Shown: positions 9,251 to 20,370, numbered from the stretch's first letter. The stretch is DNA of 64,000 nucleotides from Halomonas lysinitropha (GCF_902500215.1 NZ_CABVOU010000021.1:1-64000), one strand, 5' to 3'. The notes: generated from the letters alone by a model not told the origin. Made by a program: numbers and translations.

Positions 9251-10219
9251 CTACTCGCTGGCGATAACGCGTTCGCGCAGCTCGCGGGGCATGGAGAAAG
9301 TGATGGTTTCCTCGCGGCCGGCGAGTTCCTCGGGAGCGGTGGCGCCCAGCGCCTGCAGCCGCTCGATCACGCCCTTGACCAGCACCTCGGGGGCGCTGGC
9401 ACCGGCGGTGACACCGATCACTTTGACCCCGTCCAGCCACGCCGGGTCGACCTGCTCGGCGCTGTCGACCAGGTACGCCGGGGTGCCGACCCGCTCGGAG
9501 AGCTCGCGCAGGCGGTTGGAGTTGGAGCTGTTGCGGCTGCCCACCACCAGCACCAGATCACAGCCGTCTGCCAGCTCGCGCACGGCGTCCTGGCGATTCT
9601 GGGTGGCGTAGCAGATGTCGTCCTTGCGCGGGCCCTGGATCTCGGGGAACTTGGCGCGCAGGGCGTCGATCACCCGGGCAGTGTCATCCATGGAGAGGGT
9701 CGTCTGGGTGACGAAGGCCAGCTGGCTCGGATCCTTGACCTCGAGCCGAGCCACATCCTGTTCATCCTCGACCAGATAGATCTGGCCGCCATGGGAGGTA
9801 TCGTAGCGTCCCATGGTGCCCTCCACCTCGGGGTGGCCCTCGTGGCCGATGAGGATGCATTCCTGGCCACGACGAGCATAGCGCAGCACCTCCAGGTGCA
9901 CCTTGGTGACCAGCGGGCAGGTGGCGTCGAACACCTTGAGGCCGCGGCGTTCGGCTTCGGCCTGCACGGCACGCGAGACGCCGTGGGCCGAGAAGATCAC
10001 GATGACATCGTCGGGCACTTCCTCGAGCTCCTCGACGAACACCGCCCCGCGCTCGCGCAGGCTGTCGACCACGTAGCGATTGTGAACCACCTCGTGGCGC
10101 ACATAGATCGGCGGACCGAACGTGTCCAGCGCACTGTTGACGATATCGATGGCGCGGTCGACGCCAGCGCAGAAGCCGCGCGGGTTGGCGAGCCTGATGT
10201 GTATGGGGTTGGGTTGCAT
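9251..10219 (-). CDS. ispH: 4-hydroxy-3-methylbut-2-enyl diphosphate reductase
   Basis: 322 residues from ATG at 10219 ([25 protein letters not shown]). IspH is the 4Fe-4S enzyme of the last step in the MEP isoprenoid pathway. The three cluster cysteines are visible in GFCAGV, DATCPLV and ICYATQNRQ, and the ending SASAPEVLV and MPRELRERV is typical. The upstream in-frame extension covers REP-like sequence and is rejected. It is downstream of fkpB, the order lspA-fkpB-ispH being common in gammaproteobacteria. Confidence 0.96.
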   Translation of the reverse strand: MQPNPIHIRLANPRGFCAGVDRAIDIVNSALDTFGPPIYVRHEVVHNRYVVDSLRERGAVFVEELEEVPDDVIVIFSAHGVSRAVQAEAERRGLKVFDATCPLVTKVHLEVLRYARRGQECILIGHEGHPEVEGTMGRYDTSHGGQIYLVEDEQDVARLEVKDPSQLAFVTQTTLSMDDTARVIDALRAKFPEIQGPRKDDICYATQNRQDAVRELADGCDLVLVVGSRNSSNSNRLRELSERVGTPAYLVDSAEQVDPAWLDGVKVIGVTAGASAPEVLVKGVIERLQALGATAPEELAGREETITFSMPRELRERVIASE

Positions 10220-10269
10220 AGGGCCTTGCCTTGATGCTTGAGCATCTGCCTGTCGATAAGTTGGGGGTC

Positions 10270-10355
10270 GCCGCCTTCGCGCTGCAAGCAGCGCTCCTAC
10301 ACAGAACCTCGGTAATCCGCCAGACAATGTAGGAGCTTTGCTGGCAAAGCGATGG
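10270..10355. repeat. REP-like element pair between ispH and fkpB
   Basis: GCGCTGCAAGCAGCGCTCC and, inverted some 50 bases on, TGTAGGAGCTTTGCTGGC, giving a convergent pair of REP-type hairpins. It occupies nearly all the ispH-fkpB gap. Confidence 0.65.
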
Positions 10356-10357
10356 GG

Positions 10358-10819
10358 TCAATGCGTCGTAGCGGGCTTCACGTCCAGCACTTCCACCTCG
10401 AAGGTCAGGGTACGCCCTGCCAGCGGGTGGTTGAAGTCCACTTCCACCTGTTCGCCCTCGATATGCTTGATCACCCCGGGCAGTTCGCCGCCAGCGGCAT
10501 CGGCGAAGGACATCACCATGCCCACTTCCGGCGCCTCGTCCTCGAAGTCGTCGCGCTTGAGCATCTGGATGTTCTGAGGATTGTGCTGGCCGAAGGCGTG
10601 CTCGGGGGTGATCTCGAAGCTGCCGGTCTCGCCGGTCGTCAGCCCCTTGAGGGGGTGCTCGAAGCCGGGCGGCAGGTTGCCGTCGCCCACCTGGAAGGTA
10701 GCGGCCTGCTTGTCACGGGTGGAATCCACCACGGTGCCGTCTTCCAGGCTGAGGGTGAAGTGCAGGGTCACTTCCATGCCCTCGCCGATGCGAAGGCCCT
10801 GGGATTCCTGGTTGTTCAT
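10358..10819 (-). CDS. fkpB: FKBP-type peptidyl-prolyl cis-trans isomerase FkpB (SlpA)
   Basis: 153 residues with VTLHFTLSLEDGTVVDST and an FKBP core interrupted by the insert-in-flap domain (EHAFGQHNPQNIQMLKRDDF through EVEVDFNHPLAGRTLTFEVEV), as in SlyD/SlpA. It isomerises prolyl bonds and acts as a cytoplasmic chaperone. It has no His-rich metal tail, which separates it from SlyD. It is followed by ispH and preceded by lspA on the same strand. Confidence 0.92.
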   Translation of the reverse strand: MNNQESQGLRIGEGMEVTLHFTLSLEDGTVVDSTRDKQAATFQVGDGNLPPGFEHPLKGLTTGETGSFEITPEHAFGQHNPQNIQMLKRDDFEDEAPEVGMVMSFADAAGGELPGVIKHIEGEQVEVDFNHPLAGRTLTFEVEVLDVKPATTH

Positions 10820-10894
10820 GGCGTGTCTCTCGAAGCGTGCATGAAGTTCGCGAATGTGATGGCCGCTTGGACGGCAGGGCAGCGTGCGGGTTCC

Positions 10895-11449
10895 TCAGCC
10901 ACGGCGGCGCGCTCGGCGCTTCTCGCCGAACAGCGATTCCCAGATCAGGCCGATGGCCCCCAGGGTGATGCCGATATCCGCCACGTTGAAGGCCGGGTAG
11001 TACCAGCCGGCGACGTGGAAGGAGAGGAAGTCCACCACGTAGCCGTGCACCAGTCGGTCGTAGAGGTTGCCGAGCGCCCCGCCGATGATCAGCGCCAGCG
11101 ACACGGCCAGCAGCGTCTCGTCGGCCTTGAGGCGGCGCATCCACACCGTCAGGCCGATGCTCGCGCCTACGGCGATGATGGCGAAGAACCAGCGCTGCCA
11201 GCCGGGGTGGCCGGCCAGGAAGCTGAACGCCGCGCCGGTGTTGTGCAGCAGCGTCAGGTTGAAGAACGGCAGCACCTCTACCGGCCGAGCGTAGTCGAGC
11301 AGCCCGCTGGCGAGGTATTTGGTGGCCAGGTCCAGCACGACCACCGCCAGCGCCAGCCACAGCCAGCGCAGGGGGCGATGCATGGGCGGCAACGTAACGG
11401 CGCCGCCTGTATCCGCCCGCTTGCCGGATGACGCCTGGCGATCAGGCAT
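10895..11449 (-). CDS. lspA: Lipoprotein signal peptidase (signal peptidase II)
   Basis: 184 residues with four membrane helices. The two catalytic Asp motifs are seen as [15 protein letters not shown] and FNVADIGI, and the family phrase NTGAAFSFL is present. It cleaves prolipoproteins before the lipidated Cys. ATG at 11449 overlaps the ileS stop (ATGCCTGA), suggesting coupling; ATG at 11383 ([10 protein letters not shown]) starts closer to the first helix and is an alternative. Order ribF-ileS-lspA-fkpB-ispH is conserved. Confidence 0.94.
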   Translation of the reverse strand: MPDRQASSGKRADTGGAVTLPPMHRPLRWLWLALAVVVLDLATKYLASGLLDYARPVEVLPFFNLTLLHNTGAAFSFLAGHPGWQRWFFAIIAVGASIGLTVWMRRLKADETLLAVSLALIIGGALGNLYDRLVHGYVVDFLSFHVAGWYYPAFNVADIGITLGAIGLIWESLFGEKRRARRRG

Positions 11450-14276
11450 AGAGACGCGTCTCGCCAGGGCCGTCCGGCAGGTTGCCGATGCAGCGCCCGC
11501 AGAGGTCCGGATGCGCGGGGTGGGTGCCCACGTCCTCGCGGTGGTGCCAGCAGCGCTCGCACTTGTTGTTGGGGCTCTCGACCACGGCCACCTTGAGCCC
11601 CTCGAGCTCGGTGGCCTCTGCTTCCCTGGCCTCGCCGAGCGGCGCCAGACGCACCTCGCTGGTCAGCATCACGAAGCGCAGCTCGTCGCCCAGCTTGGCG
11701 AGCGTGGCTTGCAGGGCGTCGTCCACATAGAGGGTGACCTCGGCGGCCAGGCTGCCCTTGATGGCCTTGGCGTTGCGGGCATCCTCCAGGCACTTGTTCA
11801 CGGCCTGCTTGACCTCGAGCACCTGCTCCCAGAAGTCGCGGCCCATGTCGGCATCGTCCGCCAGCGTCTCGAGCCCGGTGTAGTACTCGACCAGCAGCAC
11901 GCTCTCGCCGCGCTCGCCAGGGATGTTCTCGAAGATCTCCTCGGCGGTGAAGGAGAGGATCGGCGCCACCCAGCGGGAGAGCGCCTCGACGACCTGGTAG
12001 AGCGCGGTCTGGGCGCTGCGCCGCGCCAGGGAGTCGGCCTGGGTGGTGTACTGGCGATCCTTGATCACGTCCAGATAGAAGCCGCCCAGCTCCCGGGCGC
12101 AGAAGCCGTGCACCTGCTGGTACACATCGAGGAAGCGGTACTCTTCATAGGCCGTCTCGATGCGTGCCTGCAGCTGGGCGGCGCGGTCCACCACCCACTG
12201 GTCCAGGGCCAGCATGTCCTCGAACGGCACCGCATCGCGATCCGGCGTGAAGCCGTTGAGGTTGGCCAGCAAAAAGCGCGAGGTGTTGCGGATACGCCGA
12301 TAGACGTCGGCGGTGCGCTTGAGGATCTCGTCGGAGACCGCCATCTCGCCGCCGTAGTCAGTGGAGGCCACCCACAGGCGCAGGATGTCGGCACCTAGCT
12401 TGTCCATCACCTCCTGGGGCGCCACCACGTTGCCCACCGACTTGGACATCTTGCGGCCATGGGCATCCACGGTGAAGCCGTGGGTGAGCAGGCCGCGATA
12501 CGGCGGGTGGCCGTCGATGGCGCAGCCGGTCAGCAGAGAGGAGTGGAACCAGCCGCGGTGCTGGTCGGAGCCCTCCAGGTAGAGATCGGCACGCGGGCCG
12601 TTCTCGTGGCCGTGGGGATGCGAGCCGCGCAGCACGTGGCGATGGGTGGTGCCGGAGTCGAACCAGACGTCCAGGGTGTCGGTGACCTTGTCGTAGTCGG
12701 CGGCCTCCTCGCCCAGCAGCTCAGCGGGGTTGAGACGGAACCAGGCGTCGATGCCCTCCCGCTCCACACGCTGAGCGGCCTGCTCCATCAGCACCACGGT
12801 GCGCGGGTGCAGCTCACCGGTCGCCTTGTGCAGGAAGAAGGGAATCGGCACCCCCCAGTTGCGCTGGCGCGAGATGCACCAGTCCGGGCGGTTGGCGATC
12901 ATGCTGTGCAGCCGCGCCTGGCCCCAGGCCGGGGTGAAGGTGGTCGCCTCGATGCCGGCGAGGGCTCGCTCACGCAGGGTCTTGCCATCGCGGCCTTCGA
13001 GGTCCATGCCCACGAACCACTGGGCGGTGGCGCGGTAGATCACCGGGGTCTTGTGGCGCCAGCAGTGCATGTAGCTGTGCGTGATGGTCTGGTGGGCCAT
13101 CAGCGCGCTCACCTCGTCGAGCTTGGCGACGATCTGCAGGTTGGCCTTCCAGATCATCTGGCCTCCGAAGAACGGCAGGTCGTCGACATAGACGCCGTTG
13201 CCCTGCACCGGACTCTCGATCTCGTCGAAGGTCATGCCGTGCTCGCGGCAGGTGATGAAGTCGTCGACGCCGTAGGCCGGCGCCGAGTGAACGATACCGG
13301 TGCTGCCCACCTCGACCTCGACGTAGTCGGCCAGATAGACCGGTGACAAGCGATCGTAGAAGGGATGGCGAAAGTGGACGCCATCCAGTCGCTCGCCGGT
13401 GGCAGTGGCGACGATCTCGCCTTGCAGCCCGAAGCGCTCGAGGCACGACTCCACCAGCTCCTCGGCCAGCACCAGCAGGCGCTCGCCGGTGTCCACCAGG
13501 GCATAGGTGAACTCGGGATGCACATTAAGCGCCTGGTTGGCGGGGATGGTCCAGGGCGTGGTGGTCCAGATCACGATGGCGGCTGGCTTGGCAAGCCGGT
13601 CGAGGCCGAAGGCGGCAGCCAGGCGGTCAGCATCCTCCACGGGGAAGGCCACGTCGATGGCGTCGGACTTCTTGTCCTGGTACTCCACCTCGGCCTCGGC
13701 CAGCGCCGAGCCGCAGTCGAAGCACCAGTTGACGGGTTTCAGCCCCTTGAAGACATAGCCCGCCGCGACCATGTCGGCCAGCGCGCGGATCTCGCCGGCC
13801 TCGTTGGCATAGTCCATGGAGCGGTAGGGCGTGTCCCAGTCGCCGATCACCCCCAGGCGCACGAAGTCGGCGAGCTGGCCATGGATCTGTTCGGCGGCAT
13901 ACTCGCGGCACAGCTCGCGGGCCTTGCCGGGCTCGAGGTGCTTGCCGTGAGTGGTCTCCACCTTGTGCTCGATGGGCAGGCCGTGGCAGTCCCAGCCGGG
14001 CACGTAGGGGGCATCGAAGCCGGCCAGGTTCTTCGACTTGACGATGATGTCCTTGAGGATCTTGTTGACGGCGTGACCGATGTGGATGCTGCCGTTGGCG
14101 TAGGGAGGGCCGTCGTGAAGGACGAACAGCTCCCTGCCCTGGCGTTCTTTGCGCAGGCGATGGTAGAGGTCCATCTGCTTCCACTGCGCCACCCGGGCGG
14201 GCTCACGCTTGGGCAGCATGCCGCGCATGGGAAAATCGGTTTCTGGCAGGTTCAGAGTGTGCTTGTAGTCGCTCAT
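11442..14276 (-). CDS. ileS: Isoleucyl-tRNA synthetase
   Basis: 944 residues from ATG at 14276 ([17 protein letters not shown]). Class I signatures: [19 protein letters not shown] (HIGH) near residue 60 and [10 protein letters not shown] (KMSKS) near 605, with the editing domain between them. The C-terminus has the zinc cluster CERCWHH ... CGRC near 900-925. It charges tRNA-Ile and edits Val. The 13-residue upstream extension overlaps ribF and is rejected. An 10-base gap separates it from ribF. Confidence 0.97.
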   Translation of the reverse strand: MSDYKHTLNLPETDFPMRGMLPKREPARVAQWKQMDLYHRLRKERQGRELFVLHDGPPYANGSIHIGHAVNKILKDIIVKSKNLAGFDAPYVPGWDCHGLPIEHKVETTHGKHLEPGKARELCREYAAEQIHGQLADFVRLGVIGDWDTPYRSMDYANEAGEIRALADMVAAGYVFKGLKPVNWCFDCGSALAEAEVEYQDKKSDAIDVAFPVEDADRLAAAFGLDRLAKPAAIVIWTTTPWTIPANQALNVHPEFTYALVDTGERLLVLAEELVESCLERFGLQGEIVATATGERLDGVHFRHPFYDRLSPVYLADYVEVEVGSTGIVHSAPAYGVDDFITCREHGMTFDEIESPVQGNGVYVDDLPFFGGQMIWKANLQIVAKLDEVSALMAHQTITHSYMHCWRHKTPVIYRATAQWFVGMDLEGRDGKTLRERALAGIEATTFTPAWGQARLHSMIANRPDWCISRQRNWGVPIPFFLHKATGELHPRTVVLMEQAAQRVEREGIDAWFRLNPAELLGEEAADYDKVTDTLDVWFDSGTTHRHVLRGSHPHGHENGPRADLYLEGSDQHRGWFHSSLLTGCAIDGHPPYRGLLTHGFTVDAHGRKMSKSVGNVVAPQEVMDKLGADILRLWVASTDYGGEMAVSDEILKRTADVYRRIRNTSRFLLANLNGFTPDRDAVPFEDMLALDQWVVDRAAQLQARIETAYEEYRFLDVYQQVHGFCARELGGFYLDVIKDRQYTTQADSLARRSAQTALYQVVEALSRWVAPILSFTAEEIFENIPGERGESVLLVEYYTGLETLADDADMGRDFWEQVLEVKQAVNKCLEDARNAKAIKGSLAAEVTLYVDDALQATLAKLGDELRFVMLTSEVRLAPLGEAREAEATELEGLKVAVVESPNNKCERCWHHREDVGTHPAHPDLCGRCIGNLPDGPGETRLYA

Positions 14277-14286
14277 ATCCTGGGGG

Positions 14287-15402
14287 TCAGCCGTCGTCGT
14301 GGTCGGCGGGGGCACCCGCCGAGGAATCGGAAGTCACGGCCTCGCGCGCCAGCGGCGCCGATGCCAGAGGAAGAGAATCGTCGCGGCCGTCGCCTGCCGG
14401 ACCTGCCGCGACAGGGTGTGCCGCCTCCTTTGCACCGGCAGCGGGGTGCTGTAGACAGTCGGCACCGGCGGCGGGGTGCTGTAGAAAGTAGGCCCGGGCG
14501 CGCGCCTGGTCGGCGCGGATCTGGGTCTTGAGCTCGTCGAAGTGGGCGAACTTCACCTCGCCGCGCAGCTTGGCGCAGGGGAAGACCGTCAGGCGCTCCC
14601 CGTAGAGGTCGCCGTCAAAGTCGAAGAGGTGCACCTCGAGTACCGGCCGAGAACTTCCCACCGTGGGGCGCCAGCCGATGTTGGCCACACCGGGCAGGCG
14701 TCGCCCGTCGGGGAGCTCGGTGACCACCGCATAGACGCCCTGCAAAGCCAGCGACAGGGCCGGCTGCGGCAGGTTGGCGGTGGGTACGCCGATGGTACGG
14801 CCCAGCTGGCGGTCGCGCACCACACGGCCGCCCAGCCGGTAGACGCGACCCAGCAGGCGCGCCGCGGCGGCAAAATTGCCGCTGGCCAGCAGGGTGCGCA
14901 CCCGGGTGCTGGAGACCCGCTCGCCGTCGATGGTGAAGGTGCGAGTGTGTTCGACGCCGAAGCCCCAGGACTCCCCCACCTCGGTGAGCAGGTGAAAGTC
15001 GCCGCGGCGATCGCAGCCGAAGCGGAAGTCGTCGCCCACCACCAGATGACGCACACCCAGGCCGTCCACCAGCACGCGCTCGATGAACTCCAGGGCGGTC
15101 AGGCTGCGCAGGGCGTCGTTGAAGGGCAGGCAGAGGATGCGGTCGACCCCGCACTCGCCAAGCAGCGCCACCTTGTCGCGCAGCCGGTTCAGCCGCGGCG
15201 GTGCCTGGTCGCCGGCGAAGAACTCCCGAGGCTGCGGCTCGAAGACCACCACGGTCACCGGCAGGCCGAGCCGAGCAGCATGCTCGCGGCACTGGTCGAG
15301 GATCGCCCGGTGCCCGCGATGCACGCCATCGAAGTTGCCGATGGTGGCCACGCAGCCGCGATCCTCGTCACGCAGGTTGTGCAGTCCTCGAATCACTCGC
15401 AT
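14287..15402 (-). CDS. ribF: Bifunctional riboflavin kinase / FAD synthetase with repetitive C-terminal tail
   Basis: 371 residues. The N-terminal nucleotidyltransferase domain shows [15 protein letters not shown] and the C-terminal kinase domain shows IGVPTANLP and [13 protein letters not shown]. It makes FMN and then FAD. Catalytic domains end near residue 305; the remaining 65 residues are Ala/Gly/Pro-rich with a direct repeat (LQHPAAGA twice) and resemble no known domain, making it longer than the usual 305-320. First gene of the ribF-ileS-lspA-fkpB-ispH run. Confidence 0.94.
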   Translation of the reverse strand: MRVIRGLHNLRDEDRGCVATIGNFDGVHRGHRAILDQCREHAARLGLPVTVVVFEPQPREFFAGDQAPPRLNRLRDKVALLGECGVDRILCLPFNDALRSLTALEFIERVLVDGLGVRHLVVGDDFRFGCDRRGDFHLLTEVGESWGFGVEHTRTFTIDGERVSSTRVRTLLASGNFAAAARLLGRVYRLGGRVVRDRQLGRTIGVPTANLPQPALSLALQGVYAVVTELPDGRRLPGVANIGWRPTVGSSRPVLEVHLFDFDGDLYGERLTVFPCAKLRGEVKFAHFDELKTQIRADQARARAYFLQHPAAGADCLQHPAAGAKEAAHPVAAGPAGDGRDDSLPLASAPLAREAVTSDSSAGAPADHDDG

Positions 15403-15569
15403 GGGGTCGTCACGCTGGGAAATAAAGTTAACGATTATAACGGACCGGGGGCCCCTTGACAGCCGGCGCGGCTTGGTCTTTCCCTGCTATCTCTTGTGGG
15501 GGCCGGTGATCGGCTGCTTATTGGGGGAGCTGACGGTTCGACGCTTCGTCTGGCACAGTGATGGAGTTC

Positions 15570-15710
15570 TCCGCTTATCGCTGTGCAAGCACAGCTCCTA
15601 CTAAAACCTGCTCTTACAGCACTCCGCTCCCCAACCCCCTCCCTGAAACAGGTGGAGTGTAGGAGCAACGCTTGCGTCGCGATCCGTCGCGAAGCGGCGG
15701 TTGGTTGGCA
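15570..15710. repeat. REP-like elements between ribF and murJ
   Basis: The 312-base ribF-murJ gap contains CGCTGTGCAAGCACAGCTCC near 15579 and an inverted, longer unit near 15658 (TGTAGGAGCAACGCTTGCG then CGTCGCGAAGCGGCGG). I see no gene in the rest of the gap (15403-15570), which must contain the ribF promoter. Confidence 0.62.
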
Positions 15711-15714
15711 CCGG

Positions 15715-17313
15715 TCAGCCCTTCATCCGGAAATGCCGAATCCGCACCCCGAAGGCCGCCAGCCAGGCGAAGTAGACCGCCGCCCCGGCCGCCACCAGCA
15801 CCGCCAGCCAGCCGGCGCGCGTCCAGACGCTCCATTCGAGCCACGCTTGCCACTCGGGGGCCAGCCAGGCCAGCCCCACGCCCATCACCGTGCAACCGCC
15901 AAGCAGTTGCACCGCATAGCGCCCCCAGCCGGGCTGGAAGACCAGCACGCCCTCCCTTCGCAGCAGCCAGGCCAGCAGGCCGGCGTTGAGGAAGGCCGAA
16001 AGCGCCGTGGCCAGTGCCAGGCCGGCATGGGCCAGGGGCCACACCAGGATCAGGTTGAAGACCATGTTGGCGACCATGGCGATGATGCCCACCTTCACCG
16101 GCGTGATGGTGTTCTGGCGAGCGAAGAAGCCCGGCGCCAGCACCTTGATCAGCATGAAGGCCACCAGGCCGAACGCATAGGCCCTGAGACTCATCGCCGC
16201 CATGGCGATATCGCGCTCGGTCATGGCGCCGTAGTGAAACAGCGCGATCAGCAACGGCTCGGCCAGCACGGCAAGGGCCAGGGCCGCGGGAAGCCCCAGC
16301 AGCAGCACGGTACGGATCGCCCAGTCGAGCATGGCCGCGAAATGCTCGCCGGACTGTTCGGCATGGCGCCGGGAGAGCGCCGGCAGGATCACCGTGCCGA
16401 TAGCGATGCCGAACACCCCCAGCGGCAGCTCCACCAGGCGATCCGAGTAGTAGAGCCAGGAGACGCTGCCCGCCGCCAGAAGCGAGGCCAGCACGGTGTC
16501 GAGCAGCAGGTTGATCTGGGAGACCGAGACGCCGAACAGCGCCGGCGCCATCAGCCGCAAGATGCGCCGCACGCCGCTGTGGGCGAAGTCGGGCCACGGC
16601 CTTGGCAGCAGCCCCAGCCTCGCCAGGAAGGGAACCTGGAAGGCCAGCTGGGCACCGCCGGCGATGAGCACACCCCAGGCCAGCGCCATGGCCGGCTCCT
16701 CGAACAGCGGCGTGAGCAGGACCGCTGCCCCGATCAACGAGAGGTTGAGCAGCACCGGGGTGAAGGCCGGCACGGCAAAGCGGTTCCAGGTGTTGAGCGT
16801 ACTGCCGGCAAAGGCCGTGAGCGAGATCAGCAGCAGATAGGGAAAGGTGAGCCTCAACATGTCGGCGGTCAGCGCCAGCTTTTCCGGGTCGCGGCCAAAG
16901 CCGGGGGCGAAGGCCCACACCAGCCAGGGCGAGGCCAGCATGGCCAACGCCGTGATCAGCGCCAGCACCGCCGTGAGGCTGCCGGCCACCGCATCGAGCA
17001 GTTCCTTCACCTCGCGCTTGCTGCCTCGGGTGGCGTATTCCGACAGTACCGGCACGAAGGCCTGGTTGAAGGCCCCCTCGGCGAACAGGCGACGCAGGAA
17101 GTTGGGGATCTTGAAGGCAACGAAGAAGGCGTCCGCCCCGTCGCCGGCACCGAACAGGGTGGCGATCACCACGTCGCGCGCCAGCCCCATCACCCGCGAG
17201 AGCATGGTCATCATGCTGACCACCAGGCCGGAGCGCATCAGGCCGCCCGCCTTGGGCGCCACCACCTTGTCGCTCTCCTCCACCGGCGCCGGCGGCTGCT
17301 CGCGATCCGTCAC
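15715..17313 (-). CDS. murJ: Lipid II flippase MurJ (MviN)
   Basis: 532 residues, polytopic (about 14 helices). The opening MRSGLVVSMMTMLSRVMGLARDVVIATLFGAG, then FFVAFKIPNFLRRLFAEGAFNQAFVPV, is the MviN/MurJ signature. It moves lipid II across the inner membrane for peptidoglycan synthesis. Located between rpsT and ribF on the same strand, as in many Halomonadaceae and pseudomonads. Confidence 0.96.
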   Translation of the reverse strand: MTDREQPPAPVEESDKVVAPKAGGLMRSGLVVSMMTMLSRVMGLARDVVIATLFGAGDGADAFFVAFKIPNFLRRLFAEGAFNQAFVPVLSEYATRGSKREVKELLDAVAGSLTAVLALITALAMLASPWLVWAFAPGFGRDPEKLALTADMLRLTFPYLLLISLTAFAGSTLNTWNRFAVPAFTPVLLNLSLIGAAVLLTPLFEEPAMALAWGVLIAGGAQLAFQVPFLARLGLLPRPWPDFAHSGVRRILRLMAPALFGVSVSQINLLLDTVLASLLAAGSVSWLYYSDRLVELPLGVFGIAIGTVILPALSRRHAEQSGEHFAAMLDWAIRTVLLLGLPAALALAVLAEPLLIALFHYGAMTERDIAMAAMSLRAYAFGLVAFMLIKVLAPGFFARQNTITPVKVGIIAMVANMVFNLILVWPLAHAGLALATALSAFLNAGLLAWLLRREGVLVFQPGWGRYAVQLLGGCTVMGVGLAWLAPEWQAWLEWSVWTRAGWLAVLVAAGAAVYFAWLAAFGVRIRHFRMKG

Positions 17314-17340
17314 ATCTACCTCCTCACCTGAGCCGTGCTC

Positions 17341-17460
17341 CGGTGAGAGCGATCTTCAGATCGCGAAGGGGGTCAAACGCCTCCCCGGCAGCTCAGGCTC
17401 CACCGCCGGGCGCCTTCCGGCGCCATTCGCGCAATGAATTGCGCTCCCACAGGGAATCGT
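17341..17460. repeat. REP-like palindromes between rpsT and murJ
   Basis: GAGAGCGATCTTCAGATCGC near 17345 and GCGCAATGAATTGCGCTCCC near 17430 are two hairpin-forming units of the dispersed family, separated by a GC-rich imperfect palindrome. Confidence 0.6.
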
Positions 17461-17477
17461 CGGCACCTTCAGGAATC

Positions 17478-17503
17478 AAAAAAACCGGCCGCAGCCGGTT
17501 TTT
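17478..17503 (-). terminator. Rho-independent terminator of rpsT
   Basis: AAAAAACCGGC-CGCA-GCCGGTTTTT is a perfect stem with flanking A and T tracts, about 18 bases after the rpsT stop on the minus strand. Confidence 0.9.
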
Positions 17504-17520
17504 CTGCTGGCGCTCCCGAC

Positions 17521-17787
17521 TTACGCCGCGAGTGCCTTGATGCGCTTGTTCAGGCGGCTCTTCAGGCGCGCGGCCTTCTTCTTGGAGAGCACGTCCTTGT
17601 CGGCGATACGGTCGATGACCGGCTGCGCCTGCTTGAAGGCGTCCATGGCCTGGGCGTGGTCACCGCCGTTGATGGCCTTGACGACGTTCTTGATGTAGGT
17701 GCGGACCATGCTACGCTGGCTCGCCTTCAGAACACGACGACCTTCTGCCTGACGGGCACGCTTGCGGGCTTGCTTGCTGTTCGCCAC
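17521..17787 (-). CDS. rpsT: 30S ribosomal protein S20
   Basis: 88 residues, MANSKQARKRARQAEGRR..., full length. The start is GTG at 17787, preceded by AAGGAG with seven-base spacing; the longer frame upstream has no family similarity. S20 binds 16S rRNA in the 30S body. A strong terminator follows. Confidence 0.96.
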   Translation of the reverse strand: MANSKQARKRARQAEGRRVLKASQRSMVRTYIKNVVKAINGGDHAQAMDAFKQAQPVIDRIADKDVLSKKKAARLKSRLNKRIKALAA

Positions 17788-17992
17788 TGACTGTCTCCTT
17801 GGAGAAAGTTGTGGTCGCCATCTATGGGCGACGCTTGATAACGGTATGATCCAACAGGAAAATAAAAAATCCCCGTCGGCCTGGCCATGTTGCCGGCTGC
17901 GCACTTGAACGCAGTCGCTTAGGGGCCGTGTCTGAGAGGATGGCGCATCCTATCACGCCAATCCCGTTCTTGCCATAGTTCCTGCGATGGTG
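17788..17992. other. rpsT-proB intergenic region
   Basis: About 205 bases between rpsT and proB. It is AT-richer near 17840-17875, as expected for the rpsT promoter; no gene or clear element is seen. Confidence 0.4.
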
Positions 17993-19132
17993 CTAGAGCA
18001 CCACCAGGTTGTCACGGTGGATCAGCTCCGGCGATTCCATGTAGCCGAGGATGGCCTCGATCTGGTGGCTGGGCTTGCCCACCAGCATACGGGCCTCGTC
18101 GGCGCCGTAGTTGACCAGCCCCTTGGCCACGCGACGCCCCTGATCGTCGACGCAGAGCACCATGTCGCCCCGGCGGAACTGGCCGCTGACCGCCGTCACG
18201 CCCACCGCCAACAGACTGGAGCCGCTGCTCTTGAGTACCTTCACCGCGCCGGCATCCAGGGCCAGGGTGCCACGCACCTGAAGCTGGCCCGCCAGCCAAC
18301 GCTTGCGCGCCGCCATGGGTGCCTGCTCGGGGAGCAGCAGAGTGCCCAGCCGCTCGCCCTCGGCCAGGCGGCCGAGCACCGCCGGCTGACGGCCACTGGC
18401 AATCACCGTGACTGCGCCGGAACGGGCCGCCAGCTGGGCTGCCCGCACCTTGGTGGCCATACCGCCGCGACCGAGCACGCCACCGCCGCCGGCTACCGCC
18501 GCCAGGCTCGGGTCATCGGCGCGCCCCTCGGCGATCAGCCGTGCCTCGGGATTGCCACGCGGATCGGCATCGAACAACCCCTCCTGGTCGGTGAGGATCA
18601 CCAGGGCATCGGCCTCCAGCAGGTTGGCGACCAGGGCGCCGAGGGTATCGTTGTCGCCGAAACGGATCTCGTCGGTGACCACGGTGTCGTTCTCGTTGAC
18701 CACCGGCACCACCCCCAGGGCGACCAGGGTGCGCAGCGCCGAGCGGGCGTTGAGGTAGCGCTTGCGGTTGGAGAGGTCGTCGTGGGTGAGCAGCACTTGG
18801 GCGGTGAGCAGGCCGTGGCGAGCGAAGTGGCCCTCGTAGCATTCGGTGAGACCGTTCTGGCCTACCGCCGCTGCGGCCTGGAGCTCATGCACCGCCGAGG
18901 GCCGGACCTGCCAGCCCAGGCGCGCCATCCCGGCTGCCACCGCGCCGGAGGAGACCAGCACGACCTCGATGCCCCGGTGATGCAGTTCGGCAATCTGATC
19001 CACCCAGCCGCCGATGGCCACCTCGTCCAGCGCGCGGCCGTCGTTGGTCAATAGCGCGCTGCCGATCTTCACCACCACCCGGCGAGCACCCACCAGCGCC
19101 TCGCGGCCTGCCACCTGCTCGTTGTGCTCCAT
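17993..19132 (-). CDS. proB: Glutamate 5-kinase
   Basis: 379 residues from ATG at 19132. The amino-acid kinase domain (about 15-265) shows [25 protein letters not shown] and [19 protein letters not shown]; a C-terminal PUA domain (about 285-370) is present. It phosphorylates glutamate as the first step of proline synthesis, a compatible-solute pathway that fits a halophile. The gene follows obgE by 13 bases, so it is likely cotranscribed with rplU-rpmA-obgE or reinitiated. Confidence 0.95.
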   Translation of the reverse strand: MEHNEQVAGREALVGARRVVVKIGSALLTNDGRALDEVAIGGWVDQIAELHHRGIEVVLVSSGAVAAGMARLGWQVRPSAVHELQAAAAVGQNGLTECYEGHFARHGLLTAQVLLTHDDLSNRKRYLNARSALRTLVALGVVPVVNENDTVVTDEIRFGDNDTLGALVANLLEADALVILTDQEGLFDADPRGNPEARLIAEGRADDPSLAAVAGGGGVLGRGGMATKVRAAQLAARSGAVTVIASGRQPAVLGRLAEGERLGTLLLPEQAPMAARKRWLAGQLQVRGTLALDAGAVKVLKSSGSSLLAVGVTAVSGQFRRGDMVLCVDDQGRRVAKGLVNYGADEARMLVGKPSHQIEAILGYMESPELIHRDNLVVL

Positions 19133-19145
19133 TCGCTCTTGATCC

Positions 19146-20333
19146 TCAGGGCGCGTATTCGATCTCGACGTCGTAATCGTCATCATCGAAATCGTCGTCA
19201 TCTTCGTCGTCGCGCTTGCGCCTGCGACCCAGGCGGGCTTCGGTGCGCGCCACCGCCTCGTCTTCCATGCGTGCGCGCATCTCGCGGGCACGCTCGGCGG
19301 CCTCCTCATCCTCGTTCTCGAGGCGGCGCTGCTCGGTGAGCCAGCGGTGGGCAGCCTGCACCAGGGCGTCGGTGCCGTCGCTGGAAATCGCCGAAATGCG
19401 GAACACCGGCCCCTCCCAGCCAAGCCGACGGACGATCTCGTCGGCTACTGCCTCGCGCTCCTCGGCCGGCAGCAGGTCGAGCTTGTTGAGCACCAGCCAG
19501 CGCGGCAGCTCGGCCAGCGCCGGCGAGAACTCACCGAGCTCATGAATGATCGCCTCGGCGACCTCCACGGGATCGGACTCGTCGAAAGGCGCCACGTCCA
19601 CCACATGAAACAGCAGCCGAGTGCGGGTCAGGTGCTTGAGAAAGCGCAACCCAAGGCCGGCGCCATCGGAGGCACCCTCGATCAGGCCGGGCACATCGGC
19701 CATCACGAAATGCTCATGCAGGCCAAGCTTCACCACGCCCAGGTTGGGCACCAAGGTGGTGAACGGATAGTTGGCCACCTTGGGCTTGGCCGCGGAGACG
19801 GCGCGGATCAACGTCGACTTGCCGGCATTGGGCTGACCCAGCAGGCCGACGTCGGCCATCACCTTCATCTCGAAGCGCAGGTTGCGACGCTCACCCTCGG
19901 TGCCCGGCGTGGTTCGCCGCGGCGCCCGGTTGGTGGAGGACTTGAAGTGAATGTTGCCAAGCCCCCGGCGTCCGCCCTGGGCAACCGGCACGACCTGGCC
20001 GATCTCGGTGACGTCGGCAATCACCTCGAGGGTGTCCTCATCGATCACCGTGGTGCCCACCGGCACCTTGACGTGCAGGTCGTCGCCGGCGCGCCCGCTC
20101 ATCTGCCGCCCCATGCCGGGCTGGCCGTTCTGCGCCTTGTAAAAGCGCTGGTACTTGAAGTCGATGAGGGTATTGAGGGCATCGTCACCGATCAGGTAGA
20201 CGGTGCCGCCATGACCACCATCGCCGCCGTCGGGACCGCCCTTGGGCACGTATTTCTCGCGGCGGAAGCTCAGGCAGCCATTACCGCCCTTCCCGGCTTC
20301 CACAATGATCGAGGCTTCGTCGACGAACTGCAT
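19146..20333 (-). CDS. obgE: Obg-family GTPase ObgE (CgtA)
   Basis: 395 residues. Glycine-rich Obg domain at the N-terminus ([23 protein letters not shown]), GTPase G1 [14 protein letters not shown]3 DVPGLIEGA and NKLDLLP, and an acidic/basic C-terminal tail ending in a run of Asp. It assists 50S assembly and stress control. Conserved order rplU-rpmA-obgE-proB. Confidence 0.96.
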   Translation of the reverse strand: MQFVDEASIIVEAGKGGNGCLSFRREKYVPKGGPDGGDGGHGGTVYLIGDDALNTLIDFKYQRFYKAQNGQPGMGRQMSGRAGDDLHVKVPVGTTVIDEDTLEVIADVTEIGQVVPVAQGGRRGLGNIHFKSSTNRAPRRTTPGTEGERRNLRFEMKVMADVGLLGQPNAGKSTLIRAVSAAKPKVANYPFTTLVPNLGVVKLGLHEHFVMADVPGLIEGASDGAGLGLRFLKHLTRTRLLFHVVDVAPFDESDPVEVAEAIIHELGEFSPALAELPRWLVLNKLDLLPAEEREAVADEIVRRLGWEGPVFRISAISSDGTDALVQAAHRWLTEQRRLENEDEEAAERAREMRARMEDEAVARTEARLGRRRKRDDEDDDDFDDDDYDVEIEYAP

Positions 20334-20370
20334 CTCTTACTCTCCTGACGGCCCGTGCCGCCATGATACA

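Noticed and set aside
9212..10234. Long antisense frames opposite ispH, ileS, nadE, hsdM, cas10 and other genes
   Set aside because: High-GC third positions keep opposite frames open; composition is unlike real proteins and they overlap certain genes.
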